NCBI GenBank assembly: GCA_016711875.1
Contig: JADJSD010000008.1
Coordinates: 1-64,000 of the forward strand
Origin: Betaproteobacteria bacterium
GTDB taxonomy: Bacteria; Pseudomonadota; Gammaproteobacteria; Burkholderiales; Usitatibacteraceae
Direction of reading: 5' to 3'
Length of the DNA: 64,000 nucleotides
Part shown: in pieces, positions 8,523 to 17,583 of the stretch
Layout: the number at the start of each line of letters is the position of its first letter
Position numbering within the stretch: the first letter of the stretch is position 1
Program-made: the position numbers and the translations under genes
Notes under the pieces: generated by a model
The model's database searches: none
What the model was told of the DNA's origin: nothing
Seen by the model: only the letters and a program-made list of their open reading frames with translations

Positions 8523-11210
8523 TCAAGGATCGATCCGAACGCAGAACGTGAGGACCGCCGACTGGCTGGAGGTGAGCGTCCCGACCGTGGCCGAGACCGT
8601 CCCGGTGGCGCCGTTCGCGGGCGTGGTGCCCGCGATGGTGCCCACGGTGGTCGCCGGCGCCCCGCACAGGTAATGCATGAGGGTGTTGGCGGGCACGAGG
8701 TCGTTGATCACCACGAGGGTGACGCTGGCGGCCGTCGTGTTGGTGGCGGTGACCTCGTAGCCGATGCAGCGGCCGGGGGCCGTGAGCGGGCCCGCGGCGA
8801 GGGCCGAGGTCTGGTAGGCGCCCGCGCCCGTGCCGTCGCAGTTGATCGTGCGCTGGCGCTTGAGGAGCGTGAGACCGTCGGTGACCGTGGTCGAATCCGT
8901 CGCCGTCGTCGTGTTCGCGCCGGCGTTGTACGTCGCCGTGAGCGTCGTGACGTTGGCGGGGTCGGACGAGGTGGCGCTGCCCGGGGCGAAGACGCGCACG
9001 ATGACGCCGCGCGTCTGGCCGACATTCAGGGTGTCGGTCGTCGCGCCGCACGTGATGAGCGTGTCGGTGCCGATCTCGAGCGTGCCGTTGGCGTTCACGT
9101 CGAGGTAGGCGGCCGACGTCCAGCCCTGGGCCGCGCGGGTGTCCGTGAGGCACAGGGCCGCGAAGCTGATCGTCTCCGACACGTTGCCGGTGTTGGACAT
9201 CGTGTGGTTGTAGGTGACCGCGCCGCCCGGGTACGTCTGCTGCGAGTTGTTGGGGGTGAGCGTCACGCGGTGGAAGGCGTTCACGACCACGGCGTCGCGG
9301 ATGATGTCGCCGACCGAGGAGACGGCCGACACGGCCGAGATGTCGAGCGGGAAGGTGCCCGGCGCCGCGTTGCCGGAAGTCGTCACCGGGACGGTGACCT
9401 CGGCGCAGATGAGGCGGTTGGCGCCGGCGTTGATGGTGCCGGTGTTGGTGAGCGTCGCTCCCACGGTCGAGCAGTTGCCCGCGCCGCCGTCTGCCCGGAA
9501 GACCACCGACCAGCCGGCGGGCACGCCCGCCACGGACAGGTTGAACGAATCCGCCACGCCGCCCGTATTGTTCACGAAGACCTGGAAGCGCGTGACCGTC
9601 GGCGCGGAATCGCTCGGCGTGACGGTGTTGGTCACGATGGTCGCGGCGCCCGTGACGCCGAAGCCCGTCGTCGCCGCGTTGCCCGCCGCGGCCGTGCCGG
9701 CCGGCGTCGAATCGGTGCGCGGGGTGTTGTTCGTGATGTCGACCGTGTTGGCGGTGATCGCCAGCAGGCGGTCGGTGACGGTGTCGGAGACGGCCGGGTT
9801 GAATCGCGAGGTGGCCGTCTTCACGAGGTCGAACGGGCCCGTGCCCGCGACCGGCGGCAGGGTGACGCGCACGACGACGGTGTACGTCACGCCCGGAGCG
9901 AGCGGGCCGGTGTCGGGCGTGCCGTTGCCGTTGGTGTCGATGAGCGAGGTGACGCCGTCCGATTGCAGCAGCGAGAAGGTCGTGCCGACCGGCCACGCCG
10001 CCTGTCCCGCGAGCGCGATGTCGAACGAGTCGATGCCGTTGCCGTTGTTGGTGATCCGGTTGTTGAAGAGCACCGTGGCGCCCGGGCTCGCGGCCGGCAC
10101 CTCGACGATGTCGTTGGCCGTCGTGTCGCCCGGCTGCAGGGGCGAATCGCTCGCCGTCACCCCGGCCGTCTGCAGCACGGAGTAGAGCACCGAGTTGGTG
10201 TTGCTGAACGGGCCGCCGTTCGTGCTGAAGGTCGCGGTGTTCGTCGTGAGCGCCTGGTTGGCCGGGATCGTCGGCGAGAGGCCCGCGTTCACGTTCACGC
10301 TGAAGCGCAGCGTACCGGAGGTGCCGGCGTTCACGGTGCCGATGAGGGCCGTGACGCGGCCGGCCACGGTGTTTCCGAAATCGTACGCGATGCCGGCCGG
10401 GTCGCCGCCGATCGCGTCCGTGAGCGCCGAGCCCGAGCCGCTCCACAGGCCCGAGGCCGCCACGTAGGTCATGCCGGCCGGGATCACGTCGCGGATCTCG
10501 ACCGTCGAGCAGGCCACCGTGCCGGTGTTCGTGTAGGAGAGCGTGACGACGATGGGGCCGGCGGGCGAGGCGCCCGCGAGCAGGCTCATCGACTTGGTCA
10601 CGTTGAGCGCACAGTCGGCGACCGTCGTGGTGTCGACGTTGCTCGTGTCGGTGGTGAGGCCGTCGGTGACCGAGACGGTCATCGTGCCGGTGGCGCCCAG
10701 GCCCGCGCCCGCGGGCACCGTGCCGGCGACCACGAAGCGGAACTGCGAGCCGGCGGACACGGGACCGCTGGTCGCGAGCGGCGTGAAGTTGTCCGGCATG
10801 CCGTCGCCGTTCGCGTCGATGTAGTAGGCCACCGGCGAATGCGTGAACGTGCCGCCCGTCGCCGGGCCGGCGAACGTGTAGGTGTCCGTGCCGTTGCCCG
10901 TGTTCGTGATGACGTGCGGGTAGTAGACCGTCTGCCCCGGCGCCGCCGTGCGCGAGCCGGAAGCCGCGACGGTGAAGCTCTTCACCTGCGAGACCGTCGT
11001 CTGCACGAGGTTCGACGTGGCGTTGCGCACCACGTTGCCGGCGTCGCGGTACGTGGCGGTCGCCTGGTTGCCGATGACGGTACCGGCGGCCGGCGCAGCC
11101 AGCGCCTCGCCCGCGAGGGGCGAAAGCGCGCCGAGGACGACGACGACGAGCGCGAAGAACGCTCCGCGAGCGATCGCGGCGAGCCTTCGGGCGGGGTTGG
11201 AGGGGTTCAT
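8523..11210 (-). CDS. Secreted DUF11-like repeat protein
   Basis: The start ATG is preceded by AAGGAGA at good spacing, giving 895 residues. The signal peptide ends near EALAAPAAG. The rest is a chain of Ig-like modules of the conserved-repeat (DUF11) type, each with motifs such as TNTGNGTDTYTF or TNNGNGIDSFDI and Ca-binding-like loops (DANGDGMPDN, DTNGNGTPDTG). The last module carries two cysteines and ends VLTFCVRIDP. The protein has no barrel or membrane anchor, so it is probably exported or held by a partner. It shares modules with the giant protein encoded downstream. Its function is unknown; a role in the cell surface or in adhesion is inferred from the family. Confidence 0.8.
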   Translation of the reverse strand: MNPSNPARRLAAIARGAFFALVVVVLGALSPLAGEALAAPAAGTVIGNQATATYRDAGNVVRNATSNLVQTTVSQVKSFTVAASGSRTAAPGQTVYYPHVITNTGNGTDTYTFAGPATGGTFTHSPVAYYIDANGDGMPDNFTPLATSGPVSAGSQFRFVVAGTVPAGAGLGATGTMTVSVTDGLTTDTSNVDTTTVADCALNVTKSMSLLAGASPAGPIVVTLSYTNTGTVACSTVEIRDVIPAGMTYVAASGLWSGSGSALTDAIGGDPAGIAYDFGNTVAGRVTALIGTVNAGTSGTLRFSVNVNAGLSPTIPANQALTTNTATFSTNGGPFSNTNSVLYSVLQTAGVTASDSPLQPGDTTANDIVEVPAASPGATVLFNNRITNNGNGIDSFDIALAGQAAWPVGTTFSLLQSDGVTSLIDTNGNGTPDTGPLAPGVTYTVVVRVTLPPVAGTGPFDLVKTATSRFNPAVSDTVTDRLLAITANTVDITNNTPRTDSTPAGTAAAGNAATTGFGVTGAATIVTNTVTPSDSAPTVTRFQVFVNNTGGVADSFNLSVAGVPAGWSVVFRADGGAGNCSTVGATLTNTGTINAGANRLICAEVTVPVTTSGNAAPGTFPLDISAVSAVSSVGDIIRDAVVVNAFHRVTLTPNNSQQTYPGGAVTYNHTMSNTGNVSETISFAALCLTDTRAAQGWTSAAYLDVNANGTLEIGTDTLITCGATTDTLNVGQTRGVIVRVFAPGSATSSDPANVTTLTATYNAGANTTTATDSTTVTDGLTLLKRQRTINCDGTGAGAYQTSALAAGPLTAPGRCIGYEVTATNTTAASVTLVVINDLVPANTLMHYLCGAPATTVGTIAGTTPANGATGTVSATVGTLTSSQSAVLTFCVRIDP

Positions 11211-11314
11211 GCGGTTCTCCTTTCGACGGACGGCAGGCTGGGATGACGGGTTTTCAATTGCGACAAGACCGGCAAGGCGCCGGTCCGGGATGCGATTCGG
11301 GGGGAGGAGGGACT

Positions 11315-11830
11315 TCATCGCGACGGCTCCCTGGCGCGGGGCGCCCGGTCATCGACGACCCTCACGCGGGCGGTGTAGGTGACGGCCTTGCCGGGCGCGA
11401 GCTCGGCGAGCCGCCAGCGCAGGGCGCGGTAGTCGCGAAGCGGCACGTCCTCGTCGACGGACGGGCCGGGCTTCGCGGCCTTCCGCTTGAGGGGCAGGGC
11501 CGCGAACGACTTGCCATCGAGGCTCGCCTGCGCGCCGGTGGGGCGGGCGCTTCCGGCGATCCACTCGGTTTCGAGCGGAATCGGCAGGGTGGCCTGCAGG
11601 TCACGGATGGCCTCGCGCCCGTTGTTCCGGTAAGTGGCGACGTATTCGATGACGTCACCCGGCTTGGCATCGGCGGCATCGACCAGGCGCTCGGTCCCGG
11701 CCTCGACGACGACCTTTCGCGCATCGAGGCGCGATTCCAGCGGGCTGGCGGCCGGCTGCGCGACGGCTTGGGTCGCAAGGCCTCCCGCCACGGCGAGCGC
11801 GGCGAGACCTGCGGCGATTCTCCCTCTCAT
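11315..11830 (-). CDS. Small exported DUF11-like protein
   Basis: The protein has 171 residues: a signal peptide (GLAALAVAGGLATQAVAQ) followed by a single DUF11-like beta-sandwich (PGDVIEYVATYRNNGREAI, ELAPGKAVTYTARVRVVDD). A GAGGGAG ribosome binding site stands before the ATG. It is the first gene of the minus-strand DUF11 cluster and lies about 100 bp upstream of the larger protein's start. The 216 bp between it and the TetR gene are unusually AT-rich for this window and probably hold the cluster promoter, though no clear -35/-10 pair can be named. Confidence 0.75.
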   Translation of the reverse strand: MRGRIAAGLAALAVAGGLATQAVAQPAASPLESRLDARKVVVEAGTERLVDAADAKPGDVIEYVATYRNNGREAIRDLQATLPIPLETEWIAGSARPTGAQASLDGKSFAALPLKRKAAKPGPSVDEDVPLRDYRALRWRLAELAPGKAVTYTARVRVVDDRAPRAREPSR

Positions 11831-12046
11831 GAAACTCCCTCTCGGGGCTCGGCCCCGGGCGTGAATGGCGGATCTGGTGCCCGCTTCGAAGTGGATATCC
11901 GCGATTCTGCCGTCGCGGTGGGTTTAACCCTATGAAAAATCTAACAAAACCGGACATCTCACCCTACACCTGCAACAACCACCGGGGAATGCCCGCCGAG
12001 CCCCTAAAACCTTTTCGAATCAGATCCTTATATAGCCATACGCCAT

Positions 12047-12811
12047 TCAGGTCTTCTTGGATGGCGCTTTCACCGCCGCCTTCCGATGCGCCCCGGCGAC
12101 CGGGCTCGCCATCGATTCGGCCGTCCTTCGGGCCACCGGTCGTGGCAGGCTCCCCTCCCGGGCGGGCGCCTCGATCTCGAGGCGGCGGGCGCGCAGGGCG
12201 GCCACCGCCGAGTCGCCGATGTGCCGGGCCAGGCGATCGATGACGGCCGGGTCCCGGACGAGGTCCGCGTACAGCCGCTCGATGGCGGCGCGTCCGAACA
12301 GGTAGAAAGCCCACTGCCCCGTCACCGAAAAGCTCGCGAGAGCGACCTCATCCGCATTGGCTCGCGGCCCCAGGAGGCGCGCCACGATGTCGGAAAGCCT
12401 TTCGAATTGGGGACCGGCGACGTCGCGCAGCAGTTCGTCGAACGCCGGCGTGGGGTCCAGCAGTTCATGGGCGAGGATGCGCGCCATCGGGGAAGACTGG
12501 GCACCGCCCAGGAAGCGCTCGAGGATCACCCGCGTGAAGATGCGCAGTTGTTCCTCCGGCGCGAGGCGCCGCACTTCGGCCGACTCGCGCGGCACTTCTT
12601 CCTGCGCGCGACGGGCCAGCATCGCGATCGTCGCGCGGTAGAGCCCTTCCTTGCCGCCGAAGTGGTAATTGACGGACGCGAGGTTCACCCCCGCCGCGTC
12701 GACGATGTCGCGGATGCGGGCCGCGACGAAGCCGTGGCGCGCGAACTCCGCCGCCGCCGATTCGAGGATGCGTCGGACCGTTTCCCGCTCGTGCCCGTTG
12801 CCGGCAGCCAT
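12047..12811 (-). CDS. TetR/AcrR-family transcriptional regulator
   Basis: The protein has 254 residues. The N-terminal TetR helix-turn-helix is clear at about residues 10-55 (ILESAAAEFARHGF, IRDIVDAAGVNLASVNYHFG, KEGLYRA). The C-terminal ligand domain resembles the CecR/DUF1956 group, with MARILAHELLDPTPAFDELL near residue 110, followed by a basic Lys/Arg/Ala tail. A 16-bp palindrome lies just upstream of its start, as expected for an autoregulated repressor. Its targets are unknown. The DUF11 cluster downstream on the same strand is a candidate, as is the repressor itself. Confidence 0.85.
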   Translation of the reverse strand: MAAGNGHERETVRRILESAAAEFARHGFVAARIRDIVDAAGVNLASVNYHFGGKEGLYRATIAMLARRAQEEVPRESAEVRRLAPEEQLRIFTRVILERFLGGAQSSPMARILAHELLDPTPAFDELLRDVAGPQFERLSDIVARLLGPRANADEVALASFSVTGQWAFYLFGRAAIERLYADLVRDPAVIDRLARHIGDSAVAALRARRLEIEAPAREGSLPRPVARRTAESMASPVAGAHRKAAVKAPSKKT

Positions 12812-12821
12812 CGGCCTTCCG

Positions 12822-12837
12822 TCAAAAAAGTTTTTGA
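12822..12837. promoter_or_regulatory. Candidate TetR operator
   Basis: TCAAAAAAGTTTTTGA is palindromic except for its two central bases. It stands 11 bp before the regulator's ATG in an otherwise GC-rich region. TetR-family repressors commonly bind such sites over their own promoters; the assignment is inferred from position and symmetry. Confidence 0.5.
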
Positions 12838-12945
12838 AACCGGATTTTCTCCTGATTTCATGACGTTAGGCAAGATACTTCAGAGCGCGCGCGAAAACGG
12901 CCTGCCGAAACCCCGGGCAAGGGATTCCTGGCCGGCTGCGGGAAG

Positions 12946-14553
12946 CTAGTCGGCCAGGGTGAGCGTGAGCGGCGCCTTGGCCGCCGGTGGTGCGATCGGG
13001 GCGCTTTCGACCCTCTCCCCGGCCACTTCGACGCCCGCGAGGAGCCAGCCCCGCCCCTGGTGGCGTACGCGATTGAGATTCACGCGGTAGACGCGGTCGG
13101 GAAAGCGGATTTCATAGTCGGCGAGCGGGTCGAAGTCCCCTTGCGCGACGAGAACGGAATCCTGGCGCCCCGACGAATCGGTGCCGGCGAGATAGAGCGC
13201 CTGCGTGGGGCCGCGGCCATCGCCCTTCGAAATCTCGAGCCGGTGCAGCGCGCGCGCGAGGATCCGCACGCCGAAGCGCGTCGGATGGCCGGGCCGCGAG
13301 ACGCGGCGCGCCACCTCGGCGAGGACGACGGGAGAACCGTCGTCGCGCATGAGACCCAGGAGCGTGCCGACTTCGAGGGGCTGCGCGCCTTCGTCGCCTT
13401 CGAGGCCGAGCCCGCTCTCGCTTTCGTCCACGAGACGCAGGGTGCGGCGCGATATCTCGTACTGGCTGTCGATGCCCGGTGCACCCTGCGCAGGCCGCGA
13501 CGGGCTGCGGCTCGTGTTCACGGCCGATGCGGCCTTGGCGAGGATCTCGGTGAGGCCCACGAAGACATCCACCAGTTCCTCGCACCCTTCGCGGCGCTGT
13601 CGCAGGGCGAGGCCTTTGCGCGCGACGGCGAGGAAGGCGCGAAGCGTGTCGAGCAATCCGACGTGCACTTCGAGCCGGAAAGTCGTCGACAGCCCGTGGC
13701 CGGGGAAGATCCGGCCGGCCTGGAATTCGCTCACGACGTGCTCGATCTGCTCCGCCATCGGCTCGATCACGAGCACCTGGCCGTGCAGGTTCTCGCCATC
13801 GGCGAGCGCGCGAAGGCCCCGCGACCCGCCCGCGTCCACGGCCAGCAGCGCGCCGGCGGCGGGTCCATCCGACAGGCGGTAGGCGGCGCACCATGCCCAG
13901 AGCCAGGCGTCGAGCACGACGACCTGCTGGCGACCGAGGTTTCCCCGGCAGAATGCCTCGAGCATGAGCGCGCGCGCATAGTGCGCCCTGACCGGAAGGG
14001 CGACTTCGAGTCCGCCATCGGCGGGGACCGGGGGCGTGGATTCGTCGAGCCCCAGGTCGCGGGCCAGTTTCCAGGTGCGGTGGACTTCGGCCATCGAGGC
14101 CGCACGGCGGCCCGAGCCGGCGATTTCTGCCCACTTGATCGAGGCGGTGCAGGCGCACAGCGCCACCGCGGCGAGTTCGGCCACGCGCGAATCGCCCGGG
14201 GCGTTCGCGGCGGCATCGGCGAAGCGTTGCAGCGCGCTCGCGGCGGCGCGAGAGAGTTCGTGGAAGGCACCTTCGATCCAGTGCCCCCGCGCAGCCTCGT
14301 CTTCGTTCCAGAGGAGCGGGTTGGAAAGCAGTTCGCCCTCCTCGTCGCCCACCGCAGCCATGAAGCGGCGGTACTGGTCCAGGATCTCCCGGGCCGCGGC
14401 ACGCGGTTCGCCTTCGGAAGCCTCGCGACGAAGCCAGGTGAACAGCTTGTCCCAGGACTTGCGCCCATCGGAGCGCAGGGGCGAGTCGGGCGCGCTTTCG
14501 AGGGGCCGGTCGGAATCGCGCCTGCGGTAACCGGTGGTCGGTTCGAGAATCAT
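12946..14553 (-). CDS. PilZ-like (FimW-like) cyclic-di-GMP-binding protein, probable
   Basis: The protein has 535 residues and is predicted soluble, with a long helical N-terminal part. Its C-terminal third holds an RRTLR segment followed by DESESGLGLEG, which fits the PilZ D-x-S-x-x-G signature. After it comes the sequence LEVGTLLGLMRDDG with a strand-rich region like that of FimW-type effectors. In the family such proteins bind cyclic di-GMP and affect type IV pili or surface attachment. The start codon overlaps the stop of the FimV-like gene upstream by 4 bp, so the two are co-translated. The RxxxR motif is closer to DxSxxG than in canonical PilZ domains, so nucleotide binding is not certain. 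Confidence 0.55.
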   Translation of the reverse strand: MILEPTTGYRRRDSDRPLESAPDSPLRSDGRKSWDKLFTWLRREASEGEPRAAAREILDQYRRFMAAVGDEEGELLSNPLLWNEDEAARGHWIEGAFHELSRAAASALQRFADAAANAPGDSRVAELAAVALCACTASIKWAEIAGSGRRAASMAEVHRTWKLARDLGLDESTPPVPADGGLEVALPVRAHYARALMLEAFCRGNLGRQQVVVLDAWLWAWCAAYRLSDGPAAGALLAVDAGGSRGLRALADGENLHGQVLVIEPMAEQIEHVVSEFQAGRIFPGHGLSTTFRLEVHVGLLDTLRAFLAVARKGLALRQRREGCEELVDVFVGLTEILAKAASAVNTSRSPSRPAQGAPGIDSQYEISRRTLRLVDESESGLGLEGDEGAQPLEVGTLLGLMRDDGSPVVLAEVARRVSRPGHPTRFGVRILARALHRLEISKGDGRGPTQALYLAGTDSSGRQDSVLVAQGDFDPLADYEIRFPDRVYRVNLNRVRHQGRGWLLAGVEVAGERVESAPIAPPAAKAPLTLTLAD

Positions 14554-15401
14554 GACGGCCTCGCCGTCCCGAGCACCCGGCCGCGCAACTCAACGGCGAG
14601 TACCTCGCAAGTCAGGTCCCAGGGGGCCTCGATCCAGTTGGGCGACTCGGGCCAAGCGCCGAAATGCGCGTCGTCAGCCTTGTCCTTCGGGCGGCCACCC
14701 GCGAAGAGGCGCTCGCGCGGCGCGAATCGCCAGCCGAGCCGCTCGATGGCGGCCCAGTGCTCGGAACCCGGGAAGCGGTCGCGGAAGGCGCGCGCGGCAG
14801 CCACGAAGGCCTCGCCGTCGCGGGCAAGGAACAGGATCTCGAGCGCGGCAAGTCGCAGGCGCGCCTCACCGGGCAGGACGGCGGCGGCGCAATCGAGCAG
14901 TTCGACCGCTCTCGGCGAGTCGCCATCCTCGAAGAAAAGGCGCGCGACTTTGATGAGGCCGGAGACGTCGGCATCGGCCGCGAGCGCCGGCGCGCCGGGA
15001 AACCGGATCGCGTAGTAGCGTTCGCGGATGCGCGCACTGCCCGGCGCGCTCGAGGGCACCGGCGAGACGGCCGGGGCGGACCCTGTCGCGGCGCGCTCGT
15101 CGTCGGAAGCGCAGGCTGGCTCGCGACGCGGGCTGTCGGCCGGCTGCGCGGCGGCGCGGCGGGCCAGCTCACCGACTTTCACGATCGGCGCTTCCCACTC
15201 GAAATCGTCGTTCAAGGCATCGTCCCAGGCAAAGTAGACGTTGCAGGTGGGCTTGGGGGCGGGTGCGGGCGCCTTGGGGGGGAACTGCGTTCTTGCGACC
15301 GCGAACTGCGCGGTGGTCAGGTCGGGTGCGCGATTCGGCACACCGCCAGCCAGGGTGGTTCTCAAGGAATCCATCAGTCCGGTGAACGTTAGGTGGCGCA
15401 T
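14550..15401 (-). CDS. FimV C-terminal-like protein
   Basis: The protein has 283 residues. The first half is low-complexity (Pro/Ala) with a conserved-looking NVYFAWDDALNDDFEW segment. The second half has a tetratricopeptide-like region (GLIKVARLFFEDGDSPRAVE) and a segment RLRLAALEILFLARDGEAF followed by RFAPRERLFAG, which resembles the C-terminal domain of FimV. FimV organises polar type IV pilus and c-di-GMP machinery, which fits the PilZ-like neighbour whose start overlaps this stop. No good ribosome binding site is seen; an internal ATG at 15374 is an alternative start. The match is by eye and the exact role is inferred. Confidence 0.55.
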   Translation of the reverse strand: MRHLTFTGLMDSLRTTLAGGVPNRAPDLTTAQFAVARTQFPPKAPAPAPKPTCNVYFAWDDALNDDFEWEAPIVKVGELARRAAAQPADSPRREPACASDDERAATGSAPAVSPVPSSAPGSARIRERYYAIRFPGAPALAADADVSGLIKVARLFFEDGDSPRAVELLDCAAAVLPGEARLRLAALEILFLARDGEAFVAAARAFRDRFPGSEHWAAIERLGWRFAPRERLFAGGRPKDKADDAHFGAWPESPNWIEAPWDLTCEVLAVELRGRVLGTARPS

Positions 15402-15625
15402 TCTAGTGCGATGCCCGCGCTTTCATGGGTGACCTGCTTCACCATTTGGGTGTCGCAGGGGTTACGGGTGAAAGAGTGCCGGTGCGCGCGATCGGGCGAA
15501 GCCGTGCGCGCGCGGTCCGCGCCTGAGGCTCTTACGGCAGCCTCCGGGACCAACTTTAGGGTTGCCGGGGGATGTTCGATCGCGCAATAAGCGGCACGAA
15601 GGACGCGTGAATCGGACGCGCCAAT

Positions 15626-15653
15626 GAAAACGCCCCGCAGGGAGCGGGGCGTT
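15626..15653 (-). terminator. Terminator of tRNA-Ser
   Basis: On the minus strand ACGCCCCGC/GCGGGGCGT forms a stem with a 5-base loop followed by TTTTC, directly downstream of the tRNA-Ser gene. The 263 bp from here to the FimV-like gene hold nothing else recognisable. Confidence 0.8.
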
Positions 15654-15663
15654 CTCGGAACAA

Positions 15664-15754
<91 letters not shown>

Positions 15755-15815
15755 GGTGGGCTCGTCGAAGGGCGCGATTATAGCCGACCGGCGCGCCGAT
15801 ACCCAAATCGGCGGG

Positions 15816-16349
15816 TCACGCGGCAGGGGTCTCCAGGGTGGCCACGACCTCTTCGACGTGGGACGCGCCCACCCCATCGCGCCAGACCCGCTCCACGCGG
15901 CCCCCGGCATCGACGACGACCGCGAGCTTCTTGGCGAACTTGTAGAGGCCGAAATTCGTGAGGGTGCCCCAGGCCTTGGCCGCGCGACCGGATTCATCCG
16001 CGAGGACCGGGAAAGGGATCGCCTGCGCCTCCCGATAGGCTTTCACGGCCTGCGGCGAAGCGACGGCCACCGCGAGCAAGCGGGCGCCGGTCGCCTCGAT
16101 TCGCGGCAGCGCATCCTTGCAGGCGGCGACGAAGGCCAGGCATTCCGGCGTGTCGTCCATCGGGAAGAAGAACACGACCGTGCGCCGCCCGCGGCACAAG
16201 GCCATCGTGTGGCGCCGGCCCTGCGTGTCGGGCAGGTCGAAGGCCGGCGCCTCGCGGCCGCGCGCCGGCGGTTCCCCCGACTGGGCCAGGACGAGCCCGC
16301 CTACCAGGAGGGCCGAGAAGACGAGGACGCCGATGAGGACGAATTCCAT
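15816..16349 (-). CDS. Membrane-anchored peroxiredoxin (AhpC/TSA, BCP-like)
   Basis: With the start at MEFVLIGVLVFSALL the protein has 177 residues. It begins with a single N-terminal membrane segment, followed by a thioredoxin-fold peroxiredoxin domain from about residue 38 (REAPAFDLPDTQG). FFFPMDDTPEC holds the probable peroxidatic cysteine near residue 67, and a second cysteine follows nine residues later (VAACKD). Bacterioferritin-comigratory proteins reduce hydroperoxides with thioredoxin; here the enzyme is probably tethered to the inner membrane. A longer in-frame start exists upstream but adds an unlikely Arg/Gly-rich segment. Confidence 0.85.
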   Translation of the reverse strand: MEFVLIGVLVFSALLVGGLVLAQSGEPPARGREAPAFDLPDTQGRRHTMALCRGRRTVVFFFPMDDTPECLAFVAACKDALPRIEATGARLLAVAVASPQAVKAYREAQAIPFPVLADESGRAAKAWGTLTNFGLYKFAKKLAVVVDAGGRVERVWRDGVGASHVEEVVATLETPAA

Positions 16350-16501
16350 GGGGATGCCGGGACGGTTGTCGGGAACGCGCGGCAGTGTACCAGCCGCCCC
16401 GCGACCCATTGGCCCGGCGCGCCCGTCGTGAGACACTTTGAGCACCTGAGGAAATTCCATCCCCCGAATTCAGGCCAAAACCCCAAGAGGAGCTCCAAGC
16501 C

Positions 16502-17467
16502 ATGAAACTCAAGGCCCTCGCCGCCATCCTGGCCGGCGCCACCACCGCGATTCTCGCCGCCCCTGCAGGCGCGGCGGACAACTTCGTCACCCTCGGCACC
16601 GGCGGCATCACCGGCGTGTACTACCCGGTCGGCGGTGCGATCTGCCGTCTCGTGAACCAGGGCCGCAAGGACCACGGCCTGCGCTGCACGGTCGAGTCCA
16701 CCGGCGGCTCGGTTTTCAACCTCAACGCCATCGCCTCGGGCGACCTCGACGTGGGCGTCGCCCAGTCGGACACCCAGTACTACGCCATGAAGGGCGAGGA
16801 CAAGTTCGCGGGCAAGCCCTCGAAGGACCTGCGCGCCCTCTTCGCGCTTCACGCCGAGCCCTTCACCGTCGTCGCCCGCAAGGACGCCAACGTGAAGAGC
16901 TGGGACGACCTCAAGGGCAAGCGCGTCAACATCGGCGACCCGGGCTCGGGCACGCGCTCGGTCACGGAACTGGTGATGAAGGAAACGGGCATGACCAACG
17001 CCTCCTTCAAGCTCGCCACGGACCTGAAGCCCGCCGAGATGGCCGGCGCCCTGTGCGACAACAAGATCGACGCCTTCACGTACGTCGTGGGCCACCCGAA
17101 CGCCTCCATCAAGGAAGCCTCGACGACCTGCGCCTCGACCCTGGTGAACGTGACCGGCCCCGGAATCGACAAGCTCATGAAGTCGAACTCGTTCTACCCG
17201 TCCGCCACCATCCCCGGGAAGATGTACACGGGCTCGGACGCCGACACGAAGACCTTCGGCCCGCGCGCGACCATCGTCGCCTCGACCAAGCTTTCCGACA
17301 AGGCGGCCTACGCCATCGTGAAGGCGGTCTTCGACAACCTGAACGACTTCAAGAAGCTCCACCCGGCCCTCGAGAACCTCACCGCGGCCGAGATGCTCAC
17401 GGGCAACACGGTGCCGTATCACCCGGGCGCCGTGCAGTACTTCAAGGAAAAGGGCCTGATGAAGTAA
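16502..17467 (+). CDS. TAXI-family TRAP transporter substrate-binding protein
   Basis: The protein has 321 residues with a signal peptide ending near PAGAADN. The motif GTGGITGVYYPVGGAICRLV is diagnostic for TAXI solute receptors. AGAGGAG precedes the ATG. It binds an organic acid or amino acid in the periplasm and delivers it to the fused permease encoded next on the same strand. The substrate cannot be read from the sequence. A hairpin between the two genes probably keeps the binding protein in excess over the permease. Confidence 0.93.
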   Translation: MKLKALAAILAGATTAILAAPAGAADNFVTLGTGGITGVYYPVGGAICRLVNQGRKDHGLRCTVESTGGSVFNLNAIASGDLDVGVAQSDTQYYAMKGEDKFAGKPSKDLRALFALHAEPFTVVARKDANVKSWDDLKGKRVNIGDPGSGTRSVTELVMKETGMTNASFKLATDLKPAEMAGALCDNKIDAFTYVVGHPNASIKEASTTCASTLVNVTGPGIDKLMKSNSFYPSATIPGKMYTGSDADTKTFGPRATIVASTKLSDKAAYAIVKAVFDNLNDFKKLHPALENLTAAEMLTGNTVPYHPGAVQYFKEKGLMK

Positions 17468-17497
17468 TCGTGGTCACCCCCGGCACGACAGCCTGAA

Positions 17498-17530
17498 GAC
17501 GGGCGCCCCAGCGCGGGGCGCCCGTCGTGT
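17498..17530 (+). terminator. Intercistronic attenuator between the TAXI receptor and its permease
   Basis: GACGGGCGCCCC pairs perfectly with GGGGCGCCCGTC over a 5-base loop, followed by GTGTTT. The weak T-run suggests partial termination or stabilisation of the upstream message, the usual arrangement for binding-protein genes. Confidence 0.6.
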
Positions 17531-17583
17531 TTCTGGCGCACCGGCACAACAAGAAGACACGCACGGAAGACAGGGAGAACGCC

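Noticed and set aside
3663..11246. Very long open frames on the plus strand opposite the DUF11 genes
   Set aside because: They are Arg/Ala/Gly-rich with no domain, signal peptide or ribosome binding site. The minus-strand frames have clear repeats and signal peptides. High GC makes antisense frames stay open.
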